Part shown: in pieces, positions 22,597-30,217 of the stretch
Numbering within the stretch: position 1 is the stretch's first letter
Layout of the letters: each line of letters begins with the position of its first letter
DNA from: Ktedonobacteraceae bacterium
Lineage (GTDB): Bacteria; Chloroflexota; Ktedonobacteria; Ktedonobacterales; Ktedonobacteraceae
Assembly: GCA_014896635.1 (NCBI GenBank)
Contig: JADBKA010000031.1
Span: 1-30,496 of the forward strand
Direction of reading: 5' to 3'
DNA: 30,496 bases
The notes under the pieces: generated by a model
Seen by the model: only the letters and a program-made list of their open reading frames with translations
Database searches by the model: none
What the model was told of the DNA's origin: nothing
Program-made: the position numbers and the translations under genes

Positions 22597-25500
22597 TTAA
22601 GTGGATGTAATTAGCTGGTTATGCTTCTGAGATAAAGCAGATGTTCTCCTTTTTGGGGAGAGATGAGCGGCGAGCAAGCGGCTGGAAAAAAGCGAGATCA
22701 CTGTTGCGCCTGCGATCAGCAGCCAGCCGGCAGGAGAGGGGATAACCAGGCCCAGGAACTGGCGCAATGGCGGAAGTGCGAACGTGGCAGCGAGCACTGC
22801 CAGTGAGCCTGCCACCGCAGCAGATACGGAAGAGGTAAAGTGGCCTTCGGAGCGCCCCATATCGAGTGTCTGAGCAAGCTGCGTAGTAATGATGCTGGCA
22901 AAAGCGACAGAGCGAGCCGCGAACTGTCCCCCCTGTCTCAGTGTGAGCAGGTAAGCAGCTAAAGAAGGAAGAGAAGTGGTCAGGGCGCGCCGCAGCAGCT
23001 CGTTGCGCAGTGGCGTGCCGAGAGCCGAGATACCTTCTCGGCGTAGATCAGCCAGGTTCCGGTGCTCAGGTTGTTGTAGTGCCACTGCCAGGGCGGGAAA
23101 GATATCGGTGATGGCATTGAGCGCAAGGATCTGGCGGGCGGTTAAGGGGATGCCTGAGCCGAGCAGGCTGGCCCCGACGATCAGGCCAAGCTCGCCGAGG
23201 TTGCCGCCCAGGAGCAGGCCAAGCGCGCGGCGAATATTGCGCCAGAAGCTGCGTCCTTCGACAAACGTCTCGACCAGTGTCGAGAAATCGTCGTCGGTGA
23301 TGACGACATCGGCAGTCTGGCGCGCGACCTCGGTGCTGCCCCTGCCCATTGCGATGCCCACGTCTGCCAGTCTGAGGGCCGGGGCATCATTGACGCCATC
23401 ACCGGTCATGGCGACTGTATGGCCCTGCCGCTGCAAGCTTTCGATGATGCGCAGCTTATCCAGGGGGGTCGCGCGCGCGATAATCACGGCCCGCTTCAGC
23501 CGCCGGTCAAGATCGCTATTCTGAAGTTCAGCGATCTCGCTGGCAGTCAGAACCTCGCCTTCTTCGTCCAGCAATCCCGCTTCCTGTGCGATGGCGCGTG
23601 CCGTTGAAGGATGATCGCCGGTAATCATGATCACACGCACACCGGCATCATGGCAGCGGTTCACGGCAGCCTGCACGGTGCTGCGCAGCGGGTCGCTGAT
23701 GCCAACGAAGCCGAGTACGCAGAGCTGCTGTGGGTCGTCAAGCGGGGCTGTGGCGTCTCCCTCAGCTACCATGAGCATGCGCAGTCCTCTGCCGGCGAAC
23801 TGGAGAGAGTGCTGAAGGAGTTCACTGCGCATGGTTTCGTTCAGCGGCTGTTTTTCGCCATGCCGGCATACCCACTGACAGCGGGGAAGCAGTGCTTCAG
23901 GCGCGCCTTTAAGATAGAGAATTCCCTGTACGACGCTGGCATGGAAAGCTCGTGTGGGATCAAATGGCAGCTCGGCCTCATGCCTGACCCTGATCTGCTC
24001 TTCCATGCCAGCATCAATAGCGCCCTGAATGATGGCCATATCGGTCGGGTGCGATGCTGCATCTGGGGCATCGGGTGAAGGGCTGGCAAAAGCAGCAGCC
24101 AGCAGGACATGACGCAGCTCTGCTGGCAACTCGCCGTTTAACAGCGCTTCATGGTCGATGTTAGCAACCATGCTCAACTGGAGTCGTCCTCGCGTCATCG
24201 TGCCGGTTTTGTCAGCGCAGGCCACATCCACGCGACCCAGTGCTTCGATGGACGAGAGGCGGCGTACAACTGCCTGGTAGCGGGTCAGGCGCCGCGCAAC
24301 GCCAGCTTCGCCCACTTTTGCAAGCAGCGGCAAGCCTTCGGGAACGGCAGCCAGCGCAACAGTAGTTCCCAGGGCGAGCAGCGTGGTCAATGGCTGACCC
24401 CAGAACAGGCCGGTTGCGATAACGAGAACACCGCTGGCTACGGAAAGCGGTATCAGGACCCGTAACATGCTGCTCAGACGTGTTCCCAGGGAGCCTGTCA
24501 CATCTTCATCGCCGGCGAGCGCGGCCCTGGTAGCGCCCATGCGCGTGTGTTGCCCGACGGCTATTACCACAGCCTGTCCGCTTCCGCTGGTAACGTCGGT
24601 GCCTTCAAGTACGATATGGTTCGCAGCGGTTTTTCCACCTGTGGCTTTGGCAACCGGTAGCGATTCTCCCGTCAGAGTCGATTCGTCTACTTCCAGGTTT
24701 TGCGCACTGATAATGCGTGCATCGGCGGCAATACGATCTCCTGGGGCCAGCAGGAGCACATCGCCGGGGACGATTGCTGGTGCGGGCAGCGTGATCGGCT
24801 GGTTATTGCGCAGAACGCGAGCATGAGGCGCTCCCATGCGCTCCAACGTTTCTGCCACGCGGTTCGCCCTCTGTTCCTGCCAGGTACTGATGGCAACGCT
24901 GAGCACGATGGTGGCGCCGATGATCAAAACATCACCGACCGAGCCGAGCAGCAGCGAGAAGCCGGCTCCGACTGCCAGCATGCCAATCAGCGGAGAACGC
25001 AGTTGTTCCAGCAATGTTGCGAATACCTGGTTTCTGTGCGCATGCGAAGGCACTTTCTCACAGCGTTCGGCGGCCTGAACATCGGTCAGACCATACTCTG
25101 TGGTGTCCAGGGCGCGCAGCACCTCTTCGACACTTTGTTCTCCCCAGCGTTCGGGCCGGGGATCAGTAAACAGAGCAGTGGTTGGCAACATGCGATGCCC
25201 GCCTCGCAATCTCAACCATCCATCGACAAGCACTGCCAGGGTGCTAATAGAGAGGACGCGGGAAGCGGCTCTCAGTGCCGGCATGCCTCTGATGCCCCAG
25301 AGGACGCCGACGATATTCGAGAGAAGAGAGAGTCCTACCGAGTCGCGTGCCACGTTCTCCCGTCGTGCGCCGGCTTCGATGATTGCTGCAATGGCAATCA
25401 GATCGGGCGCCAGGAGATCGGCGCGGGCCGGCAGGTGGCTGCGATTGTCGGTGAGGCCGATAGCGAGATCGCAAGTGGAGAAGGCTGCCGAAGCAGAGGC

Positions 25501-27450
25501 GTTGTCCGAGACGAAAAAGACGGTCTTTCCTTCTTGCTGCCTTGCTCGAATAACCTGGAGAGCATCGTCGTTCTCGACAGGAGCGATCTGCGTTCTCCGT
25601 GCCAGCGCCCGCGCTGCAAGCTGATCGCCACCGGCAAGGACTGCCAGTTCGACGTGATGACGCTGGCAAACCCGCACGAGATCTTCCACGCCTGCTGCCA
25701 GGCGTGGACGCAGGACGAGCAGGCCCAGCGGGGCTTGTTCCTGTTCGCTGCGCAGCACCAGCAGGTAATTGACGGCCAGGCGTAAATGCGCGGCTTCGGG
25801 TAGCTGGCTCCAATCCTCAATGGGACCGAGAGTGTAGCGCACTCCCTGCGAAAGGGCGGTGGCAGTTTTGCCATCGAATGTGCCTTCGGTCGCCGGGAGC
25901 GCGCTGGAATCCTTGAACACTCGCCCCCAGGGGAAGCCTGCTGCCGCAGCTACGCCTGCAGCGCGCGCCTGTAGCTCGTTTGTGGTCAGTTCCCCACCTC
26001 TGGCTAACGGTATCACCTCAGCAAGTTCAAGCTGGTCTGTCAGCAGGCGCATGCCGTCCAGCAGCAACAGGGAAGGCAGGCGAACACGGCGTTGCGGGCG
26101 TGTTCCTACGATGGTGACTCCCGCTCGAATAACGCGAGCGGCTGCGGCAAGATCGGCATGTTCCTGGCCGACTATTGCCGGGCGAGGACTGACAAGCAGC
26201 ATGGCTGCCAGTGTCTGGCTGAACGAGCGAGTAAGCAGAGCAGTCAGTCCGGCGTAGGCAAGAGAGCAAAAGCTGATGATACGATGATAATGATGATAGA
26301 GTGAGGACGTCACCAGCTCTGGTCTTGACTCTGGCGTAAACGGCTGGAAGGAATGTTCGGCCTGGAGTTTCAAGAGAAAAGAGCTGCCGTGTAGCTGCGC
26401 TCCGGGTGGAACGATGCTGCCTGGCGTAACTGGAAGCGGCATGCCGTCGCGTCCAGATGCGGTGCCAGTGCCTTCCAGCACCTGCGCGGCCAGGGGCGCG
26501 CGCTCACCGCTCTCCAGGCGGATGATCGCGTCAGGTTGCGCCGATGGCGCGCTGCTGACCAGCTCTTCATGGCGGCGCCAGGCATCTTGCCGCGCTTTTA
26601 CCTCGGTGAAGAGACGCAATGCTTCTGCGCCACTGACGGTCAGACCGAGCGGACTCTCAGCGAGCGTGAGCGTGGCTATGCCCGGCAGGCTGAAAAGCAG
26701 GTCGGTGGCGGTGCGCCCCAGGAGTTTGCGCAGACCGGAGCGGATGGGGGGAATGCCTTGCAAGATGCTGATGATACTGGCGATATTGAAAGCGACATTG
26801 GCGCCGGGTAGCGGTTCGCGGAGGCCAAGCAGGCGCCGTATGGCGAAGAAGCCAATGCCCAGGCCGGCGCCAATGGTGCGAGCGGCGCTCTGGAGCAATG
26901 GTGCGGGGTCAAGGGGATAATCGGGGCGGTCTTCGTCGGGCAGAGGCGGCAGTTCCAGGCCGGCGATCTCGGCGATCACATCGTCCAGATTAGCCTGCTC
27001 TTCCTCAAATTCGACCAGGATGCGTCCGGTGAGTGCGCTTGCTCTGGCATGCACACCAGAACGGCGCTCAAGACGCTCGACGATACGTCCTGCCAGGTGA
27101 GGGTCACGGTCCAGGCCGCGTACAGCAATGCGTGCGCGAATAATTCCCCCATGCTTCTCATGGATGGCCGGTGGAGGTGGAACTATGCCTGTCTCAGGCT
27201 CGCTCAGAGTGCTGAAGTCGAGCGTGTCTATTGCCTGCAAGATTGCCTGTTCATCTGTCACTGCCGGGTCGAAATGGATCAGGATGTTCCCTGTCAGAGG
27301 GTTGGCCTGCACGCGGCTGATACCCGGCACCTGGCTGAGTTGCCTCTCCAGGCCGCGCTTTTCTTGCGCTGACCATCCCGCTACATGGATGCGTATGCGA
27401 CCTGGAATGACGTGAAGAACCTCTGATTTCTCCGCAATAGTATCCCGCAT
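22597..27450 (-). CDS. Giant CtpI-like P-type cation ATPase: HMA-like domains, dead ATPase half, active ATPase half
   Basis: The protein has 1617 residues. Two HMA-like ferredoxin folds lacking CxxC occupy about 10-75 and 100-165. Residues 180-760 look like a degenerate P-type ATPase: LLLLDGMRLL (about 461-470) stands where DKTGT should be, LAGGDQLAARALARRTQI resembles the TGD hinge and VSDNASASAAFSTCDLAIGL resembles GDGxNDAPAL without its Asp/Asn. The C-terminal half is intact: TGES (about 927), PEGLP (1037), DKTGT with phospho-Asp near 1080, KGAPE (1182), MITGD (1276) and TGDGVNDAPAL (1350). Ion-site residues of Ca2+-ATPases are kept: PEGLP in M4, NLGE in M5, NxxTD in M6. Mycobacterial CtpI has a similar length and plan. 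The ATG at 27448-27450 has AGGAGT ahead; a GTG at 27504 has nothing better. Ion specificity is unproven; Ca2+-like sites are inferred. Confidence 0.95.
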   Translation of the reverse strand: MRDTIAEKSEVLHVIPGRIRIHVAGWSAQEKRGLERQLSQVPGISRVQANPLTGNILIHFDPAVTDEQAILQAIDTLDFSTLSEPETGIVPPPPAIHEKHGGIIRARIAVRGLDRDPHLAGRIVERLERRSGVHARASALTGRILVEFEEEQANLDDVIAEIAGLELPPLPDEDRPDYPLDPAPLLQSAARTIGAGLGIGFFAIRRLLGLREPLPGANVAFNIASIISILQGIPPIRSGLRKLLGRTATDLLFSLPGIATLTLAESPLGLTVSGAEALRLFTEVKARQDAWRRHEELVSSAPSAQPDAIIRLESGERAPLAAQVLEGTGTASGRDGMPLPVTPGSIVPPGAQLHGSSFLLKLQAEHSFQPFTPESRPELVTSSLYHHYHRIISFCSLAYAGLTALLTRSFSQTLAAMLLVSPRPAIVGQEHADLAAAARVIRAGVTIVGTRPQRRVRLPSLLLLDGMRLLTDQLELAEVIPLARGGELTTNELQARAAGVAAAAGFPWGRVFKDSSALPATEGTFDGKTATALSQGVRYTLGPIEDWSQLPEAAHLRLAVNYLLVLRSEQEQAPLGLLVLRPRLAAGVEDLVRVCQRHHVELAVLAGGDQLAARALARRTQIAPVENDDALQVIRARQQEGKTVFFVSDNASASAAFSTCDLAIGLTDNRSHLPARADLLAPDLIAIAAIIEAGARRENVARDSVGLSLLSNIVGVLWGIRGMPALRAASRVLSISTLAVLVDGWLRLRGGHRMLPTTALFTDPRPERWGEQSVEEVLRALDTTEYGLTDVQAAERCEKVPSHAHRNQVFATLLEQLRSPLIGMLAVGAGFSLLLGSVGDVLIIGATIVLSVAISTWQEQRANRVAETLERMGAPHARVLRNNQPITLPAPAIVPGDVLLLAPGDRIAADARIISAQNLEVDESTLTGESLPVAKATGGKTAANHIVLEGTDVTSGSGQAVVIAVGQHTRMGATRAALAGDEDVTGSLGTRLSSMLRVLIPLSVASGVLVIATGLFWGQPLTTLLALGTTVALAAVPEGLPLLAKVGEAGVARRLTRYQAVVRRLSSIEALGRVDVACADKTGTMTRGRLQLSMVANIDHEALLNGELPAELRHVLLAAAFASPSPDAPDAASHPTDMAIIQGAIDAGMEEQIRVRHEAELPFDPTRAFHASVVQGILYLKGAPEALLPRCQWVCRHGEKQPLNETMRSELLQHSLQFAGRGLRMLMVAEGDATAPLDDPQQLCVLGFVGISDPLRSTVQAAVNRCHDAGVRVIMITGDHPSTARAIAQEAGLLDEEGEVLTASEIAELQNSDLDRRLKRAVIIARATPLDKLRIIESLQRQGHTVAMTGDGVNDAPALRLADVGIAMGRGSTEVARQTADVVITDDDFSTLVETFVEGRSFWRNIRRALGLLLGGNLGELGLIVGASLLGSGIPLTARQILALNAITDIFPALAVALQQPEHRNLADLRREGISALGTPLRNELLRRALTTSLPSLAAYLLTLRQGGQFAARSVAFASIITTQLAQTLDMGRSEGHFTSSVSAAVAGSLAVLAATFALPPLRQFLGLVIPSPAGWLLIAGATVISLFSSRLLAAHLSPKRRTSALSQKHNQLITST

Positions 27451-27488
27451 AAGCACTCCTGCTCCCGATGCTTTTACATGACGAGAGC

Positions 27489-27543
27489 GGTGAAGAGGAG
27501 ACACAGTTCACCTGTCACCTGCGGACCTCTTCACCAGTTTTTT
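27489..27543. promoter_or_regulatory. Intercistronic hairpin before the ATPase gene
   Basis: GGTGAAGAGG (27489-27498) pairs perfectly with CCTCTTCACC (27526-27535) around a 27-base loop with an inner ACAG/CTGT. It lies between the small proteins and the ATPase, 39 bases upstream of the ATPase ATG. Read rightward it is followed by AGTTTTTT, a terminator signature antisense to the operon; read leftward it has no T-run and may stabilise or process the mRNA. Confidence 0.55.
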
Positions 27544-27602
27544 GTGATTGCCAGACTTCACGAAAGAGCGCCATAGTGGACATGCTGTGGTAATATAAAC
27601 CG

Positions 27603-28001
27603 CTATTGCTGCCCGCCTCGATGGCGAAGATGCTGAGCTTCGGCCCAGAGATCCTCAGCTTCTTCGCGTACGCGCGCTGCCGCACGACGCATTTGCAGCC
27701 CGACAACAGCAGTCCACTGAGCGAGGCGCTGTTCCATATCGCCTGTCAGTTGTTCGGCTCTCTCCATTACGGGCTGCTCGCTTTCTTCGTGTGGTGCAGC
27801 GGAGGCGGCAGGCGGAGAACCGGCTTGCTCGGCAGGTTGCTCTTTCTGCCTGGCCCTTTCTCTGAAAGAGACAATGGCCTGCTGAATTTGCTGGCTGCTG
27901 CGGGTAGCAAAAATTCTGACGTATTGCTCCGCGTCGTCCATCAGTCGCTCCGCGCGTTCCACAGCGGACCTGGCCGGCATCTCACTTCGCTTCTGTCCCA
28001 T
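27603..28001 (-). CDS. 132-residue charged helical protein, unknown function, P-type ATPase companion
   Basis: No family recognised. The protein is almost entirely predicted helix: a first amphipathic stretch (about 12-50, ERAERLMDDAEQYVRIF), a Pro/Ala/Glu-rich linker (about 53-78, with SPPAASAAPHEE), and a second long helix (about 80-125, ERAEQLTGDMEQRLAQW) with Arg/Glu heptads that could form a coiled coil or lie on a membrane surface. There is no Cys and no signal peptide. The ATG at 27999-28001 has GAGG eight bases upstream; a second ATG at 27980 is possible. It overlaps the preceding gene by 20 bases and precedes the ATPase gene by 152, so it is probably co-transcribed with both. Confidence 0.75.
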   Translation of the reverse strand: MGQKRSEMPARSAVERAERLMDDAEQYVRIFATRSSQQIQQAIVSFRERARQKEQPAEQAGSPPAASAAPHEESEQPVMERAEQLTGDMEQRLAQWTAVVGLQMRRAAARVREEAEDLWAEAQHLRHRGGQQ

Positions 28002-28266
28002 CCCCTTTAACCTCTATTCTTCTCTGCCTTTTGTTGGAATGAGTCGCCTGACCTGCTTCAGATGCCTGCTCAGCGGCCTGCATCTGTGGGATGCTGCGAC
28101 TAATGTTGCGCGTGAAAGAGGCAATGGCATCTCCCGCAATCAACACTCCCGCTGTTCCATAGACCAGGCCCCGGCGGATGGCTTTGCGCCCGCGTGGCGA
28201 GGCAATTGCCGCTGCAACGGCTGCTGCGACCGCTACTTCTGGCTGGAGAAAATCGTCAAGTTCCAT
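27982..28266 (-). CDS. 94-residue membrane-associated protein, unknown function, first gene of the ATPase module
   Basis: The protein has an acidic start (MELDDFLQPE), an Ala/Val-rich hydrophobic segment (about 10-22), a basic turn SPRGRKAIRRG, a second hydrophobic segment (about 33-49, VYGTAGVLIAGDAIASF) and a polar basic tail ending RRIEVKGDGTEAK. It looks like a small hairpin or single-span membrane protein. In mycobacteria, small membrane proteins of similar size (DUF1490/PacL type) are encoded beside P-type ATPases and assist them; the position and shape here are analogous, but I cannot see sequence homology and the comparison is inference. The ATG at 28264-28266 follows AGGGAG by about four bases. 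It is the leftward unit's first gene, 31 bases from a MITE-like element. Confidence 0.75.
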   Translation of the reverse strand: MELDDFLQPEVAVAAAVAAAIASPRGRKAIRRGLVYGTAGVLIAGDAIASFTRNISRSIPQMQAAEQASEAGQATHSNKRQRRIEVKGDGTEAK

Positions 28267-28297
28267 GCTGCTCCCTGCCTTTCTCCTGATAATCTGG

Positions 28298-28421
28298 ACT
28301 GTCTAAGTAGGTGGACAGAACGAATGAGAAGCGGGGGCCAGGGGCGCCAGCCCCTGGCGGGGCATGGGGTGTCCCCATTTCCCTCTTTTTCTAGATTCTA
28401 AAGTCCGCCTACTTGGATAGT
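28298..28421. mobile_element. MITE-like 124-bp element with terminal inverted repeats and nested hairpins
   Basis: The 19-base ends, ACTGTCTAAGTAGGTGGAC (28298-28316) and the complement of 28403-28421, match at 16 positions, the three differences all being transitions. Inside, GCCAGGGGC/GCCCCTGGC (28337-28345/28350-28358) and ATGGGG/CCCCAT (28364-28369/28373-28378) form perfect stems. There is no coding capacity. No target duplication is evident, so it may equally be a REP/BIME-like dispersed palindrome. Confidence 0.6.
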
Positions 28422-28617
28422 AATAAGCGGATCTCTTTCCCTTATCTTTATGGAATTCCTCCGGCTAACTTCCACCAGGGAAGTATACCCTGTATTTCTC
28501 ACAGGTTCATCACGTTTGGTCTGGCGGGCATCACAAAAATATTACATTACCTGGTTCTCGCTGCTGCTCAGAGCGTGTTTGTAAAACGCATGTATTGCAC
28601 ATATCCATCAGGCATAG

Positions 28618-28658
28618 AACACGAGAGAAACAGTATGCCTCTCTCGTGTTTTGTTATT
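28618..28658 (+). terminator. Strong rightward terminator without an upstream gene
   Basis: AACACGAGAGA (28618-28628) pairs perfectly with TCTCTCGTGTT (28640-28650) around an 11-base loop, followed by TTGTTATT. No rightward gene precedes it in the window, so it may end a small RNA from the 28430-28617 region or be left from a lost gene. Confidence 0.7.
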
Positions 28659-28822
28659 AAAAGCTTTTCCTGGCATAAGCTGGAGCATTCCTGAATGAGT
28701 AACTATGGAAGAGACACGAAAGAGGGGCGCGAAAAGTTACAGTTTTGCCCGCAGAGGTTGTTCTGGTATGTAGATATGGGGACATTGATCGATAAAGAGA
28801 GTGTGAGGGAAGAGTGGTCTGA

Positions 28823-28840
28823 GAGCTATGTGTATAGCTC
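28823..28840. repeat. Inverted repeat in the egtB leader
   Basis: GAGCTAT (28823-28829) and ATAGCTC (28834-28840) form a perfect 7-bp dyad with a 4-base centre, 58 bases upstream of the egtB ATG. It could be an operator or a leader hairpin. Confidence 0.4.
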
Positions 28841-28897
28841 GGTCGGATGAGTGAAACGTCCGGTGAGCCGTTAAAGGATGCTACAGGAGGAACGATT

Positions 28898-30217
28898 ATG
28901 GCTGAAGCTTTTCGATTCTCACAATCTCAGAGACAACTGTCCGGCGTACAGCCTGTTGCCAGAATGGACTTCATCAGGCGATATCGCAACGTACGCCGAT
29001 TCAGCGAACAGTTATGTGAACCGCTTGCTACTGAAGACTACGTTATTCAGTCCATGCCGGATGTCAGTCCCGCTAAATGGCATCTAGCACATGTGAGCTG
29101 GTTCTTTGAAACTTTTCTTCTCAGCCCGACATATCCTGACTACCGATCTCCGCATCCGCAGTATGCTTATCTGTTTAACTCATACTACAACTCGCTTGGG
29201 GAAAAGCACTGCCGCCCTAAACGCGGTCTGATTTCCCGGCCTACAGTCAGGGAAGTCTATCAATACCGAAAACACATTGACGAACATGTACTTGATCTAC
29301 TTGAAAAGATAGATGAGGAGCGTTTAAATGAAATAGCATATATTATTACGCTTGGGTTACACCATGAGCAACAGCATCAAGAGCTGATACTTACCGATAT
29401 CAAGCATGTGCTCTCCTGCAATCCGCTCTATCCAGCTTACAAAGCGTGTTCTCTTGTCAGCACCGACGCATCAACTGTCCCTTCGATAGAATGGATCTCC
29501 TTTCCTGAAGGGATCTACTGGATCGGACATGAGGGGGAGGGCTTTGCCTTTGATAACGAAGGACCTCGCCACCGCCAGTTTGTGCAGTCTTTCTCTCTGG
29601 CTTCGCGCCTGGTGACGAATGGAGAATACCTGCGGTTTATAGAAGAGGGAGGCTATCGCAATCCTCTGCTGTGGCTCTCGGAAGGCTGGGCTACCGTACG
29701 TGCGGAAGAGTGGCAGGCTCCGCTCTACTGGGAGCAGCGTGATGGCCGCTGGTATCAGATGACGCTCTCAGGGTTGCGCGAGATTGACATGACAGAGCCG
29801 GTCTGCCATGTCAGCTACTATGAAGCCGACGCTTATGCGCGCTGGATCGGTGCGCGTCTGCCGACGGAAGCCGAGTGGGAGGTCGCGGCACGGGATGTGC
29901 CTGTTGAGGGCAATTTCGTTGAGGAGGGACGCTACCATCCGGCGCCTCTCAACGTCTCCAGCACAGGTGGAAAACTGATGCAAATGTATGGCGATGTGTG
30001 GGAATGGACGCAGAGCGCGTACTCTCCCTATCCGGGCTTTCGGCCAGATGCAGGAGCCATCGGGGAGTACAACGGAAAATTCATGTGTAACCAGTATGTC
30101 CTGCGAGGCGGCTCATGCGCAACTTCCCTTTCACATATTCGACCCACTTATCGTAACTTCTTCCCGGCCAATGCCCGCTGGCAATTCATGGGCATTCGGC
30201 TCGCAAAGGAGGTGTGA
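28898..30217 (+). CDS. egtB: Ergothioneine biosynthesis sulfoxide synthase EgtB
   Basis: The 439-residue non-heme iron enzyme joins hercynine to a thiol (gamma-glutamylcysteine or cysteine) using O2, forming the C-S bond of ergothioneine. The N-terminal DinB-like helical bundle holds the iron ligands: His65 in WHLAHVSWFFE and His156/His160 in LHHEQQHQEL (HX3H). The C-terminal formylglycine-generating-enzyme-like domain (about 195-439) has GDVWEWTQSAYSPYPG, LRGGSCAT and RPTYRNFFPANARWQFMGIRLA. I chose the ATG at 28898, preceded by a perfect AGGAGG at 28885-28890; an in-frame ATG at 28847 would add 17 unrelated residues. It overlaps or abuts egtD. Which thiol donor is used cannot be read here; neither egtA nor egtC is in the window. 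Confidence 0.97.
   Translation: MAEAFRFSQSQRQLSGVQPVARMDFIRRYRNVRRFSEQLCEPLATEDYVIQSMPDVSPAKWHLAHVSWFFETFLLSPTYPDYRSPHPQYAYLFNSYYNSLGEKHCRPKRGLISRPTVREVYQYRKHIDEHVLDLLEKIDEERLNEIAYIITLGLHHEQQHQELILTDIKHVLSCNPLYPAYKACSLVSTDASTVPSIEWISFPEGIYWIGHEGEGFAFDNEGPRHRQFVQSFSLASRLVTNGEYLRFIEEGGYRNPLLWLSEGWATVRAEEWQAPLYWEQRDGRWYQMTLSGLREIDMTEPVCHVSYYEADAYARWIGARLPTEAEWEVAARDVPVEGNFVEEGRYHPAPLNVSSTGGKLMQMYGDVWEWTQSAYSPYPGFRPDAGAIGEYNGKFMCNQYVLRGGSCATSLSHIRPTYRNFFPANARWQFMGIRLAKEV

Larger units (their letters stand above)
28422..28897. other. Gene-free region upstream of egtB
   Basis: About 475 bases with no convincing gene; a 93-codon rightward frame (28413-28694) runs through the terminator at 28618 and starts within the MITE-like end, so I discount it. 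The region contains that orphan terminator and an inverted repeat at 28823-28840. No clear egtB promoter was found; TGGTATGTA near 28765 is a weak extended -10 candidate. Confidence 0.6.

Noticed and set aside
22560..22620. AT-rich hairpin TGATT-GTTA-AATCA followed by TTTTT next to the ATPase stop
   Set aside because: A five-pair AT-only stem is too weak to call a terminator, and its polarity is opposite to the ATPase gene.
24700..25785. 361-codon rightward open frame opposite the P-type ATPase
   Set aside because: It is a shadow frame of the ATPase gene, with Gln/His/Cys-rich composition and no start signals.
28413..28694. 93-codon rightward frame upstream of egtB
   Set aside because: It starts inside the MITE-like end, runs through a strong terminator hairpin, and shows no ribosome site or family features.
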